From NCBI GenBank assembly GCA_947177185.1, contig CAMWTJ010000008.1:1-64000 (forward strand): a stretch of DNA of 64,000 nt. Direction: 5' to 3'. The number at the start of each line of letters is the position of its first letter. Positions within the stretch are counted from its first letter, which is position 1. The DNA comes from an uncultured Porphyromonadaceae bacterium (GTDB taxonomy: Bacteria; Bacteroidota; Bacteroidia; Bacteroidales; Muribaculaceae). A program made the position numbers and the translations under genes. The notes beneath the pieces are model-generated. The model ran no database searches, was not told the DNA's origin, and saw only the letters and a program-made list of their open reading frames with translations. Positions 27,425-36,210 of the stretch are shown piece after piece.

Positions 27425-28244
27425 AAGCGAGTACGTGGCGGCGGTATTCCCCCGGTGCCATGCCTGTGTGCTGCTTGAAGTAGCGTCCGAAAAACGACTG
27501 GTTGGGGAAATTAAGCTGCATGGCCACCTCCTTTATGCTCATATCCGGGTTCGCAAGCAAGGTTTTGGCCTCAGACACCACAAAGCGGGCTATCCAGCCT
27601 ACCGGCGACATCCCCGACTTGTCCCTTATGATAGCAGCAAAATACCGCGGCGTGAGTCCGAGTTCGCCGGCATAGAATCCTACCTCTCTTTCGTTTCGGA
27701 AATATTTCGAAAGCAAGGTCAGGAAGCGTGTGAAAAGCGTATCCGCACGGCTGAGCACTGTGGTTTCTGAAGCCGTACACGCCACATAGGCATCCATTAT
27801 CTCAAAAAGGAGCACCTGTATGAGGGCATCCACTATGCGGTCGGTGAACATGGAGGCCTCGCTGCGGCGGCTGCTGATAAGCCCCACCATGCGCGTTATG
27901 CGGCCGTATTGCTCGGCCGACAGCGATATGTGCGGCTGCACGCGTATTTTTGAGAGGTGCTGCGTTTCGCCGGCGGACTCAAGCGCCTTTAGCACTATTT
28001 CAAAATCTGCCGCACCGCCCACAGCCTGCAGATTGGGGTGGAACGAACGGACAGACGTGCGCGAAAAAGCCGCGTAGATGTAAAGGTCGCCGGGATGAAG
28101 CGTATATTCCTTGTCGTCGACAGCGAGAGTCACACTGCCGGCTGTGCACAGCAGAAACGCGTTCTGATTGCTTTGCACAGGCATTGTGCTCTCCAGTATA
28201 GTCGAGGCGTCGATATCAAACAGGGCAACCGATGAGTCAGTCAT
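27414..28244 (-). CDS. AraC family transcriptional regulator
   Basis: A 276-residue regulator with an N-terminal cupin-like sensing domain (LCTAGSVTLAVDDKEYTLHPGDLYIY) and a C-terminal pair of AraC helix-turn-helix motifs (YAGELGLTPRYFAAIIRDKSG; MSIKEVAMQLNFPNQSFFGRYFKQHTGMAPGEYRR). The start at MTDSSV was chosen because the -7 promoter element at 28270-28277 lies over the longer upstream frame. It is convergent with the porin operon and divergent from trpB2; its targets are not obvious. Confidence 0.88.
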   Translation of the reverse strand: MTDSSVALFDIDASTILESTMPVQSNQNAFLLCTAGSVTLAVDDKEYTLHPGDLYIYAAFSRTSVRSFHPNLQAVGGAADFEIVLKALESAGETQHLSKIRVQPHISLSAEQYGRITRMVGLISSRRSEASMFTDRIVDALIQVLLFEIMDAYVACTASETTVLSRADTLFTRFLTLLSKYFRNEREVGFYAGELGLTPRYFAAIIRDKSGMSPVGWIARFVVSEAKTLLANPDMSIKEVAMQLNFPNQSFFGRYFKQHTGMAPGEYRRHVLASAD

Positions 28245-28269
28245 AGGGTATAGTTTTTTATTTTGTAGA

Positions 28270-28277
28270 CAAAAATA
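28270..28277 (-). promoter_or_regulatory. Promoter -7 element for the AraC regulator
   Basis: TATTTTTG on the minus strand matches TAnnTTTG, 25 bases upstream of the chosen ATG. No good -33 element is visible. Confidence 0.5.
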
Positions 28278-28414
28278 ATAAAAATGAATTATTTTGTAGC
28301 ACAATTTTTCGAATATTCACCAAAAACAGCTCAATAACCTACATATCGGGCAGGATAGGGGTAGTGTGGCTTCAGGTTGTAAGCAGTGGCGCATGTGCCT
28401 GCTGTCGCAATATA

Positions 28415-28444
28415 TTGCTTTTCCCGAAATTAATGTTATATTTG
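28415..28444 (+). promoter_or_regulatory. Promoter of the trpB2 gene
   Basis: TATATTTG at 28437-28444 with a TTGC (-33-like, 28415-28418) 18 bases upstream. It lies inside the longer in-frame reading frame, supporting the ATG at 28486. Confidence 0.5.
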
Positions 28445-28485
28445 CGGTGTCAACAGTGAAAATTATCCACAAAAACCAATCAATC

Positions 28486-29856
28486 ATGAGCGAAAAGAAA
28501 AAGCGATATATGCTTGCGGAAGAGGATATACCCCGCAGATGGTATAACATTCAGGCAGATATGCCCAACAAGCCTATGCCTCCGCTCAACCCCGCTACGC
28601 GCGAGGTATTGCGTGCGGAAGATCTGTTCCCCATATTCGCGGAGGAGCTGTGCCGCCAGGAAATGAATCAGACCGACGCATGGATAGATATGCCCGAGGA
28701 GGTGCGCGAAATGTACAAGTATTACCGTTCGACGCCGCTGGTGCGCGCCTACGGTCTTGAAAAAGCACTCGGCACTCCGGCACATATATATTTCAAGAAC
28801 GAGAGCGTAAGCCCTATGGGGTCGCACAAACTGAACTCCGCCATACCGCAGGCATACTACTGCCGCCGGGAGGGTGTGACCAATGTGACCACCGAAACCG
28901 GCGCAGGACAGTGGGGAGCGTCCCTGGCCTATGCTGCGAAGCTTTTCGGCCTTGAGGCTGCGGTGTATCAGGTGAAACTCAGCTACGAACAGAAGCCCTA
29001 CCGGCGTAGCATGATGCAGACCTTCGGCGCGCAGGTCACCCCTTCTCCGTCTATGTCGACACGCGCCGGCAAGGACATACTGACAGCCAACCCAAATCAT
29101 CAGGGCTCGCTCGGCACCGCCATTTCGGAGGCAGTAGAGCTTGCACGCACCACGCCCAACTGCAAGTACACTCTCGGCTCGGTGCTATCTCACGTAACAC
29201 TGCATCAGACCGTGATAGGCCTTGAGGCTGAAAAGCAGATGGAAATGGCCGGTGAGTATCCTGATATTGTGGTGGCATGCTTCGGCGGCGGCTCCAATTT
29301 CGGCGGCATAGCGTTTCCGTTCATGCGCCACAACATCCTGGAGGGCAAGACAACGCGCTTCATTGCTGCCGAACCGGCATCGTGTCCGAAACTTACCCGA
29401 GGCGAATTCCGCTACGATTTCGGCGACGAGGCAGGCTATACGCCGCTTCTGCCCATGTTCACGCTCGGCCATAACTTCATGCCGCCGAACGTACACGCGG
29501 GCGGTCTGCGATACCACGGTGCCGGAGTGATTGTGTCGCAGCTGCTGAAGGACGGGCTGATGGAAGCTGTGGATGTGGAGCAGATCGAATCGTTCGATGC
29601 CGGAGTGCTTTTCGCGCGTTCGGAAGGCATCATACCGGCTCCCGAATCTTGCCATGCCATAGCAGCCACCATCCGCGAGGCGCTCAAATGCAAGGAGTCC
29701 GGCGAAGAGAAGGTGATACTGTTCAACCTCTCCGGCCACGGGCTCATTGACATGGCTTCGTACGACAAATATCTGGCCGGCGACCTCATAAATTATTCAT
29801 TGTCCGACGAGCAGATACAGCGCAACATCTCCGCTCTCGACAAAACCATGCATTAA
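28486..29856 (+). CDS. trpB2: TrpB2-type tryptophan synthase beta chain
   Basis: A 456-residue pyridoxal-phosphate enzyme of the TrpB-like (TrpB2) family, which is longer than classical TrpB at its N-terminus. The PLP lysine lies in MGSHKLNSA, the glycine-rich phosphate loop in CFGGGSNFGG, and the substrate segment in TTETGAGQWG. TrpB2 joins indole and serine to make tryptophan, or acts as an indole-salvage enzyme. No trpA or other trp genes are next to it, which fits indole scavenging. The gene converges with and overlaps the SprT-like gene by 4 bases. Confidence 0.9.
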   Translation: MSEKKKRYMLAEEDIPRRWYNIQADMPNKPMPPLNPATREVLRAEDLFPIFAEELCRQEMNQTDAWIDMPEEVREMYKYYRSTPLVRAYGLEKALGTPAHIYFKNESVSPMGSHKLNSAIPQAYYCRREGVTNVTTETGAGQWGASLAYAAKLFGLEAAVYQVKLSYEQKPYRRSMMQTFGAQVTPSPSMSTRAGKDILTANPNHQGSLGTAISEAVELARTTPNCKYTLGSVLSHVTLHQTVIGLEAEKQMEMAGEYPDIVVACFGGGSNFGGIAFPFMRHNILEGKTTRFIAAEPASCPKLTRGEFRYDFGDEAGYTPLLPMFTLGHNFMPPNVHAGGLRYHGAGVIVSQLLKDGLMEAVDVEQIESFDAGVLFARSEGIIPAPESCHAIAATIREALKCKESGEEKVILFNLSGHGLIDMASYDKYLAGDLINYSLSDEQIQRNISALDKTMH

Positions 29857-30539
29857 TCGGGGAAAACCGCATTGGAGATCTTCGCTCCGACGCGCACACT
29901 GCTACCCTGCCTTTCAAGCCGTCTTGCTCCCGCGAGCTCCTTACGGAGTTCTTCAGGGGCAAGACGGTACATTTTCAATACCCTGGAGCGCGGAAAGCGG
30001 TTGAAAAAAGGATTGTACGACAGCAGCCATACGCCGACGCTGATGCTGCGCTCTTGCATGACGGCGTCCCACAGTTGCAGAAGGCGCGTGCCGGCAGATA
30101 CAATGACGCCCGTGCGCCCGTCGGCCAGTCTGACAGCGCACAGCAGGTGGCGCCGCTTATCTCTGTCGGCACTCTGTTCCGCCTCGCCGGCTTTGTAGCT
30201 GATTGTGATGCCGCGGCCGAAGCTCCGGTTGATGCCGTCCATCATAGAGCGGAACACGGGCCCGTGGGCCGAACGGTCGGGAATACGGTAGTAGAGTATG
30301 TAGTAGTGTATCATCTCATGCAGCACGGTGTCTTCCACTACATTTTCGCTGCGGTCCGCCGCACGGCTGACAAGCAATTCAAATGTGCGTGAGCCGTCGG
30401 CGTCGCTACGGCACACCATCTTGCCGAGATATGAGCGCGCGTTTGTAACGCGAAACAACGGTTTCAGCAGCCGGCTGCCGAAACACAGGCTGTTGAATTC
30501 GTCGAATTTGCGTTCTATGTAGTCAACGGTCGGCCTCAT
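29853..30539 (-). CDS. SprT-like domain protein
   Basis: A 228-residue protein with the zinc-metallopeptidase-like motif HEMIHYY near residue 74 and the SprT-family N-terminal pattern (FNSLCFGSRLLKPLFRVTNARSYLGK). The C-terminal half has no recognised domain. SprT/Spartan relatives are linked to DNA-protein crosslink repair; this protein's substrate is unknown. Its start overlaps the pnuT gene by 17 bases, which puts it third in the TPP-riboswitch operon, where thiamin pyrophosphokinase is often found in other Bacteroidetes. Confidence 0.78.
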   Translation of the reverse strand: MRPTVDYIERKFDEFNSLCFGSRLLKPLFRVTNARSYLGKMVCRSDADGSRTFELLVSRAADRSENVVEDTVLHEMIHYYILYYRIPDRSAHGPVFRSMMDGINRSFGRGITISYKAGEAEQSADRDKRRHLLCAVRLADGRTGVIVSAGTRLLQLWDAVMQERSISVGVWLLSYNPFFNRFPRSRVLKMYRLAPEELRKELAGARRLERQGSSVRVGAKISNAVFPD

Positions 30540-31131
30540 CAGACGGACTACAGGGTTCGGCCGTGCGCATCAGACGCAACCATTTGCGATAGCCGAACGC
30601 CGCTATCACGGTATATACCGCATACAGAGTGGCATAGAGATATATCTGCTTATAGCAATACAGCCCCGTGCACACGGCATCCACTACAAGCCACGCCAGC
30701 CACTGTTCGGCATATTTGCGCGCCATCATCCACAACCCTACAATCGACAGTGCCGTAGTGAACGCATCGGCCACCGGCACATTGGAGTCCGTAAACTGAG
30801 TGAGCATAAACCATATGCCCCACCACAGTACAGCCGTGGCGAGCGCAATCACACCCCACACCGGGAGCGGAGTGCGGGTGATGCGGCGTGGCTTGGGATT
30901 GCGGCGCGATGTGCCACGGGTCCACGCCGTGAAACCGTAGACGGCTATTATCAGATAGTAGATGTTGATGGCAAAATCGGCATACAGGCCTTTTGAGTAA
31001 TAGAGCCACATGCTTATGGCCGGCATTACCACCGAGGCGAGCCACACCTTCGAGTCGGCATGATATTCCCACCAGAGATATATTATGCCGACTGTGAAAC
31101 CGAGTATTTCCAGAGCGAGGTCTATGGTCAT
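30523..31131 (-). CDS. pnuT: PnuC/PnuT-type transporter, probably for thiamin
   Basis: A 202-residue inner-membrane protein with about seven hydrophobic helices and the PnuC pattern (LEILGFTVGIIYLWWEY, ... WLVVDAVCTGLYCYKQIYLYATLY). PnuC homologues facilitate uptake of vitamins as unphosphorylated forms; the PnuT branch in Bacteroidetes takes up thiamin. The assignment to thiamin rests on its position directly after a TonB-dependent receptor under a TPP riboswitch. Its ATG overlaps the receptor stop by one base. Confidence 0.85.
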   Translation of the reverse strand: MTIDLALEILGFTVGIIYLWWEYHADSKVWLASVVMPAISMWLYYSKGLYADFAINIYYLIIAVYGFTAWTRGTSRRNPKPRRITRTPLPVWGVIALATAVLWWGIWFMLTQFTDSNVPVADAFTTALSIVGLWMMARKYAEQWLAWLVVDAVCTGLYCYKQIYLYATLYAVYTVIAAFGYRKWLRLMRTAEPCSPSDEADR

Positions 31132-33368
31132 CAGAAGCGGAGTGTTGCTGTCGCCATTACGTGCGCAGGAGCCTGCGCAGCGTAGCCGGTATAGATATAA
31201 AACTGTTTTTCGCCGTTGCTGCCCACTTCGTAGCCCGACGAGGCATAGCCGTTGCTGAAATATTTCTTGTTGAAAATATTATAGACTGAAAATCCCAGTT
31301 TCAGCTCCTTGATGCCGCCTATTTCGGTGAACGTGTAGGCGGTGTGGAGGTCGCTTACGCAATAGCCGTCAAGTGCCGCAGCCTCGGTGCGGGCGTTGTT
31401 CATGTACTGCTTGCTGATATAACGCGTCTGAAGCGCGACGTCAAACTTGCGGTATTTGAAATCGAACGTATTGTTCAGTATTATGTCCGGGGAAAAAGCG
31501 ATAGGAGTGTTTCCGCGGTCGAATGTCACAGGATTGGTCCATCCGTCCTCATAGATGTATTCCACAAAATTTTTTATGCGGTTTCGCGAGAAAGTGGCAT
31601 TTGCCTGCCATCCGAACCAGCGCACGGGTTTCCACGCAGCCTGTATCTCTATGCCGGCTCTGTAGGACGACGGCACGTTTTCGCTGAGGCTGTTGCCGGT
31701 GTCGGAAAGTTGGCCGGTCAGCACGAGCTGGTTCTTGTAGTCCATATAGTATAGGTTTACACCGGCCGAGAAACTCTTTGCGCTGAAGCTATAGCCCAGC
31801 TCGTAGTCGAAAAGGCGTTCGGCTTTAGGAGCGTGCGCCATGTCGCCGTCGGTGAAATTGTCGCGTGTGGGCTCTTTATGCGCCACCGACCACGATGCGA
31901 AAGCGCGGTGCGCGCCGTTTTCGTAGTTGAGTCCCACGCGCGGGTTGAAAAAGTTCCAATGGCGGTTCACGTCCAGGCGTGCGGGAGCTTCGGTGTTCCA
32001 GTCCCAGTTGTCGGACGCACCACGTATTGTGTAGTCAATGTGTCGGTACTGCATGTCGGCATATGCGCTGAACGGTTCGGATATCTGAACATTGGCGCGC
32101 AGAAACAGGTTTGAATCGAATTTGCGGCCCGCATTGTCGTAGTAGCGCTGCAGCGGGTCTATGGGGCCTATATAGTTGCGCACCCACTTTACCTGCCCGA
32201 AATGGTGGCCGTAGAAGAAACTCGCGGCGCCGCCGAATGTAGCGTCCACACGTCCGCGGCTATAATTGAAATTGACGTATCCGCCTCCAAAACTGTTGTC
32301 GTTTTTCTTCAGGCGTATGAGATCCGATTTTTTGATTTTGTTTCCGTCGGCGTCTACAAACGGTGTCAGCCCGTACTCTTCAAGCGTGCGCCCGGTCTTG
32401 TATTGGTCGTAATATCCGTCGTCCTTGGTGTAGTGCAATGCCGCGTTCAGACGCAGATTCTCGCATAAAACCTGCGAAAGCAACAGCTGGAAATGGTGCT
32501 GCACGTAGTTGTCGTTCTGGTCGGGATAAAACGCCGGATTTCCATCGGAATCAGTATAGGCTCCGCACGGGTTGTAGCGCCGTCCGTATTGCTCCATCTG
32601 CTCTTTCGACGCGTAGTCCCACGCCATATAGGTCTTTTCCTTGCCGCCGAAAGCGAGCAGACGCACAAGGGTGGTATAGCTGCGGTAGGCTGCCTGTCCG
32701 AAATAGCTCCACAATTCGGAGGATGCGCGGTCTATGTAGCCGTCGCTTCCGAGATGGCTCACGCGCGCGTCGAAGCTCCAGTGATCGCCAAGCACGCCGG
32801 AGCCTACGCGCAGTGTCTGCCTGTTAGAGTTATACATGCCGTATGCGCCGGAGAGTTCGGCATAGGCCTCGTCGGAAGGTGCGTCCGTTATCATGTTTAC
32901 GCTTGCTCCGAAGGCTCCCGCGCCATTGGCCGATGTGCCGACGCCACGCTGAATCTGCACGTCGCGGAGCGACGAGGCGAGGTCGGGCATATTTACCCAA
33001 TACACATTGTGGCTCTCAGGGTTGTTGATAGGAATTCCGTTGGCCATCACATTGATGCGCGATCCATCCGTGCCGCGGACACGCATGGATGTATAGCCCA
33101 TGCCGGCGCCTGCATCGGATGTTATGGTCACTGAAGGTGTGGCCTGCAGCAGAAACGTGATGTCGCGGCCGTCGTTGTCGCGCAGCAATTCTTTTTTGCC
33201 GATGGTGGTGAAGGCCACAGGCGTGCGGGTGGTGGCACGGTTGGCCACTACCTCAAGCTGTTTAAGAACTATGCCGGAATCAACATTCTCCTCGTGTGCG
33301 TTTGCTGACACTGCACACGTCAAGGCAAATCCCATGGCAAGGGATGCCGTAATAACAGTATTCTTCAT
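31131..33368 (-). CDS. TonB-dependent outer-membrane receptor, probably for thiamin
   Basis: A 745-residue receptor with a signal peptide (about 1-25), a plug domain (about 35-155, with TSMRVRGTDGSRINVMANGIP) and a 22-strand-type barrel ending in TATLRF with the terminal Phe. No carboxypeptidase-like leader is present, so it is not a SusC-type protein. The TPP riboswitch in its leader and the following pnuT gene make it the outer-membrane thiamin uptake channel (Omr1-like) by context and by known Bacteroidetes thiamin regulons. Confidence 0.88.
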   Translation of the reverse strand: MKNTVITASLAMGFALTCAVSANAHEENVDSGIVLKQLEVVANRATTRTPVAFTTIGKKELLRDNDGRDITFLLQATPSVTITSDAGAGMGYTSMRVRGTDGSRINVMANGIPINNPESHNVYWVNMPDLASSLRDVQIQRGVGTSANGAGAFGASVNMITDAPSDEAYAELSGAYGMYNSNRQTLRVGSGVLGDHWSFDARVSHLGSDGYIDRASSELWSYFGQAAYRSYTTLVRLLAFGGKEKTYMAWDYASKEQMEQYGRRYNPCGAYTDSDGNPAFYPDQNDNYVQHHFQLLLSQVLCENLRLNAALHYTKDDGYYDQYKTGRTLEEYGLTPFVDADGNKIKKSDLIRLKKNDNSFGGGYVNFNYSRGRVDATFGGAASFFYGHHFGQVKWVRNYIGPIDPLQRYYDNAGRKFDSNLFLRANVQISEPFSAYADMQYRHIDYTIRGASDNWDWNTEAPARLDVNRHWNFFNPRVGLNYENGAHRAFASWSVAHKEPTRDNFTDGDMAHAPKAERLFDYELGYSFSAKSFSAGVNLYYMDYKNQLVLTGQLSDTGNSLSENVPSSYRAGIEIQAAWKPVRWFGWQANATFSRNRIKNFVEYIYEDGWTNPVTFDRGNTPIAFSPDIILNNTFDFKYRKFDVALQTRYISKQYMNNARTEAAALDGYCVSDLHTAYTFTEIGGIKELKLGFSVYNIFNKKYFSNGYASSGYEVGSNGEKQFYIYTGYAAQAPAHVMATATLRF

Positions 33369-33374
33369 CTTTTT

Positions 33375-33450
33375 TCACTACGCCGGTATTACCCGGATCA
33401 GGTTCAAAGGGTATGATCTCAGCCCGGCCGTGCAGCCGGACACCCCTAAA
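33375..33450 (-). ncRNA. TPP riboswitch (THI element)
   Basis: The minus strand reads GGGGTGTC, a short hairpin (CGGCTGCACGGCCG region), CTGAGA, then ACCCTTTGAACCTGATC and GGGTAATACCGGCGTAG, which are the conserved blocks of the thiamin-pyrophosphate aptamer. Its 3' side ends only about 7 bases before the receptor ATG, so control of translation initiation is likely. Confidence 0.95.
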
Positions 33451-33498
33451 TATATGAATTGACTCTTGCCGAAGCATAGCTGGAGCGCTTTGGCGCTG

Positions 33499-33530
33499 CA
33501 AAATTAGTGAAAAAATCTTAAACAGGCAAA
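33499..33530 (-). promoter_or_regulatory. Promoter of the TPP-riboswitch thiamin operon
   Basis: On the minus strand TTTG (33527-33530) and TAATTTTG (33499-33506) are 20 bases apart, an exact consensus match. Transcription would start near 33492, upstream of the aptamer. Confidence 0.72.
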
Positions 33531-33552
33531 AACGACCTTCCGCAGGCACGGC

Positions 33553-33586
33553 AAAAAAAGCAGCACCCGGGATGCCGGATGCTGCC
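33553..33586 (-). terminator. Rho-independent terminator after fumarase
   Basis: On the minus strand a GC-rich hairpin (GCAGCA...TGCTGC with an inner CCGG pairing, 33560-33585) is followed by seven Ts. It lies about 30 bases beyond the fumarase stop. Confidence 0.8.
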
Positions 33587-33616
33587 GTATAAGTCAGGGT
33601 AGGGCTTGTGCAGCGC

Positions 33617-35266
33617 TTATTTGGCTATGGCGCAGCCTTTGCACTTTTCGGATATTTCGGTGAAGAAATCGTTGCCTTTGTCGTCCACAAGGATAAAGGC
33701 GGGGAAATCTTCCACCTCGATTTTCCAGATTGCTTCCATGCCGAGTTCGGGGTACTCAAGCAATTCCACGCTCTTAATGGAGTTTTTGGCAAGCACGGCA
33801 GCGGGTCCGCCTATGCTGCCAAGGTAGAAGCCACCGTGCTTGTGGCATGCTTCCGTCACCTGTTTGGAACGGTTGCCCTTGGCTATCATTATCATGGAAC
33901 CTCCTGCGGCCTGGAACTGGTCGACATAGGGGTCCATGCGGCCGGCAGTGGTCGGGCCGAACGAGCCGCTGGGCATGCCTGCGGGTGTTTTGGCGGGACC
34001 TGCGTAGTAAATGGGGTGATCCTTCAGATACTGCGGCATGGGTTCGCCGGCATCCAGGCGCTGCTTGATTTTAGCATGCGCGATGTCGCGGCCCACAATG
34101 ATAGTGCCGTTGAGCGACAGACGTGTGCTCACAGGATACTTCGACAGTTCGGCCAGCACCTCGGGCATCGGGCGGTTGAGGTCGATGCGCACCACTTCGC
34201 CTTCACCCTGCTTGCGGTATTCTTCGGGAATCAATTCTCCGGGATTGCTGTCGAGTTTTTCTATCCACAGACCCTCACGGTTTATCTTGGCCTTCACGTT
34301 GCGGTCGGCAGAACAGCTCACACCCATGCCTATGGGGCACGACGCTCCGTGGCGGGGCAGTCGGATTACACGTATGTCGTGGGCGAAATACTTACCGCCG
34401 AACTGCGCGCCGAGGCCAAGACATTCGCTGGCTTTCTTGAGCTCGTTTTCAAGTTCGATGTCGCGGAACGCATGGCCCAGTTCGTTGCCTTCGGTGGGAA
34501 GGTTGTCGTAGTATTTTACAGATGCCTTTTTCACGGTGGCGAGATTCATCTCGGCCGATGTGCCGCCTATTACGAAAGCGATGTGATAGGGCGGGCAAGC
34601 GGCTGTGCCGAGAGATTTCATTTTCTCAACGAGGAAGGGCACGAGCTTCTCGGGCGTGATTATGGCCTTGGTTTCCTGATACAGGTATGTCTTGTTGGCA
34701 GAGCCGCCGCCCTTGGCCACGAAAAGAAAATGATACTCATCGTCGGCGGATGCGTGTATGTCTATCTGTGCAGGCAGATTGCAGCCAGTGTTCACCTCGT
34801 CGTACATATTGAGGGGAGCGTTCTGGCTGTAACGCAGATTGTCGGTGGTATAGGTTTCGTACACGCCATGGCTGAGGTATTCCTCGTCGTCGGCACCCGT
34901 GAACACATATTGGCCTTTTTCGCCGTGCACGATGGCTGTGCCGGTGTCCTGACAGAAAGGCAGCTGGCCTTTGGCGGCCACCTCGGCATTGCGGAGCATG
35001 GTGAGTGCCACAAATTTGTCGTTGTGGCTGGCTTCGGGGTCGGAAAGTATGCGTGCCACCATCTCGTTGTGCTCACGACGCAGCATGAAGGCATTGTCGT
35101 GTGTGGCCTGACGGGCCAGCACCTTGAGGGCTTCCGGGTCTACCACGAGAAATTCGTGGCCGCCCCAGTTTTCCACCTTCACATAGTCGGACGTAAGGTG
35201 ATAGTATTCGGTAGTGTCCGGTCCGAGCGGAAACATTTCCTGGTACTTGAACGGTTTTGTTGCCAT
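33617..35266 (-). CDS. fumA: Class I fumarate hydratase
   Basis: A 549-residue iron-sulfur hydratase interconverting fumarate and malate. The N-terminal domain contains [10 protein letters not shown] with the first cluster cysteine and YDEVNTGCN-like and [18 protein letters not shown] stretches; the C-terminal domain has [22 protein letters not shown] and the [13 protein letters not shown] motif. Single-chain length fits the FumA/FumB class, oxygen sensitive, typical of anaerobes. Single gene with its own terminator; a -7 element lies at 35303-35310. The long opposite-strand frame covering it is a shadow. Confidence 0.94.
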   Translation of the reverse strand: MATKPFKYQEMFPLGPDTTEYYHLTSDYVKVENWGGHEFLVVDPEALKVLARQATHDNAFMLRREHNEMVARILSDPEASHNDKFVALTMLRNAEVAAKGQLPFCQDTGTAIVHGEKGQYVFTGADDEEYLSHGVYETYTTDNLRYSQNAPLNMYDEVNTGCNLPAQIDIHASADDEYHFLFVAKGGGSANKTYLYQETKAIITPEKLVPFLVEKMKSLGTAACPPYHIAFVIGGTSAEMNLATVKKASVKYYDNLPTEGNELGHAFRDIELENELKKASECLGLGAQFGGKYFAHDIRVIRLPRHGASCPIGMGVSCSADRNVKAKINREGLWIEKLDSNPGELIPEEYRKQGEGEVVRIDLNRPMPEVLAELSKYPVSTRLSLNGTIIVGRDIAHAKIKQRLDAGEPMPQYLKDHPIYYAGPAKTPAGMPSGSFGPTTAGRMDPYVDQFQAAGGSMIMIAKGNRSKQVTEACHKHGGFYLGSIGGPAAVLAKNSIKSVELLEYPELGMEAIWKIEVEDFPAFILVDDKGNDFFTEISEKCKGCAIAK

Positions 35267-35302
35267 TAGGATGTAAATTTATAGGAAATTGACTTTCTAC
35301 TG

Positions 35303-35310
35303 CAAAAGTA
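35303..35310 (-). promoter_or_regulatory. Candidate -7 element for fumarase
   Basis: TACTTTTG on the minus strand matches TAnnTTTG, 37 bases upstream of the fumarase ATG. No -33 match at the usual distance. Confidence 0.42.
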
Positions 35311-35332
35311 CAAAATTCCGCTGTATAATTCG

Positions 35333-35340
35333 TAAATTTG
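35333..35340 (+). promoter_or_regulatory. Promoter -7 element for the DUF3737 operon
   Basis: TAAATTTG matches TAnnTTTG; the chosen ATG at 35365 lies 25 bases downstream. It excludes the upstream in-frame ATG at 35338. Confidence 0.5.
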
Positions 35341-35364
35341 CATCACCAAAAAACAGAGTGTGTA

Positions 35365-36210
35365 ATGAAACTTATAAAAGATAAAGAATTCGGCGGCGAG
35401 CGCCCGTTGTTCGGCGGCTCCGACCTGCGTCTTGAAAATGTGACAATACATGCAGGAGAATCCGCCATCAAGGCCTGTCGCAATATAGAAGCTATAGGTT
35501 GCCGTTTCGAAGGCAAGTATCCGTTTTGGCACGTCGACGGCTTCCGCATAGACCGATGCGTGTTCACTCCCGGCGCACGCGCGGCGCTATGGTACTCGCG
35601 CGGACTGATGATGACCGACACACAGATCGACGCCCCGAAAATGTTCCGCGAGATGCGCGATCTCGTTCTGGAGCGCGTGCGGATTCCAGACGCGCAGGAA
35701 ACCATGTGGCACTGCTCGGGCATACGCATGCATGATGTGGAAACATCCAATGCCGACTATATATTCATGCATTGCAGCGACATATATATCGACCGCTATC
35801 GCCAGGACGGCAACTATTCTTTTCAGTATTGCAAATCCGTAGAAATACACAACGCCATAATAAACTCCAAAGATGCGTTGTGGAATACGGAGGATGTGAC
35901 AGTCTACGACTCCGAGCTGAACGGCGAATATCTCGGATGGCACTCGCGCAATCTGAAACTTGTGCGCTGCCGCATCAGCGGTACACAGCCGCTGTGCTAC
36001 TGCGACAACCTTGTGCTTGAGGACTGCGAGATGGCCGACGACTGCGACCGCGCGTTTGAGGACAGCAGCGTGCATGCCACCCTGCGCTCGCACATAGTAA
36101 GCATTGTCAATCCGCGTTCGGGCGAGATACATTGCCGCAGTGTTGGCGACGTTCACATCGACGAGTTCATTAAACAGCCGGCCGATTGCAAGATAATAAG
36201 CGATTTATGA
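35365..36210 (+). CDS. DUF3737 family protein, parallel beta-helix-like
   Basis: A 281-residue cytoplasmic protein that matches the DUF3737 family in length and its repeating pattern of short hydrophobic rungs (for example FWHVDGFRIDRC, MWHCSGIRMHDV, YIFMHCSDIYID, LGWHSRNLKLVRC), which suggests a right-handed parallel beta-helix. Function unknown. Its stop overlaps the PatB gene ATG by ATGA; DUF3737 genes next to PLP C-S lyase or aminotransferase genes are a known arrangement, so a shared pathway is likely. Confidence 0.82.
   Translation: MKLIKDKEFGGERPLFGGSDLRLENVTIHAGESAIKACRNIEAIGCRFEGKYPFWHVDGFRIDRCVFTPGARAALWYSRGLMMTDTQIDAPKMFREMRDLVLERVRIPDAQETMWHCSGIRMHDVETSNADYIFMHCSDIYIDRYRQDGNYSFQYCKSVEIHNAIINSKDALWNTEDVTVYDSELNGEYLGWHSRNLKLVRCRISGTQPLCYCDNLVLEDCEMADDCDRAFEDSSVHATLRSHIVSIVNPRSGEIHCRSVGDVHIDEFIKQPADCKIISDL

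Noticed and set aside
33608-35269. 553-codon plus-strand open frame covering the fumarase gene
   Set aside because: Exact antisense shadow of class I fumarase, with unlikely composition (His/Gly/Phe rich) and no recognisable domain.
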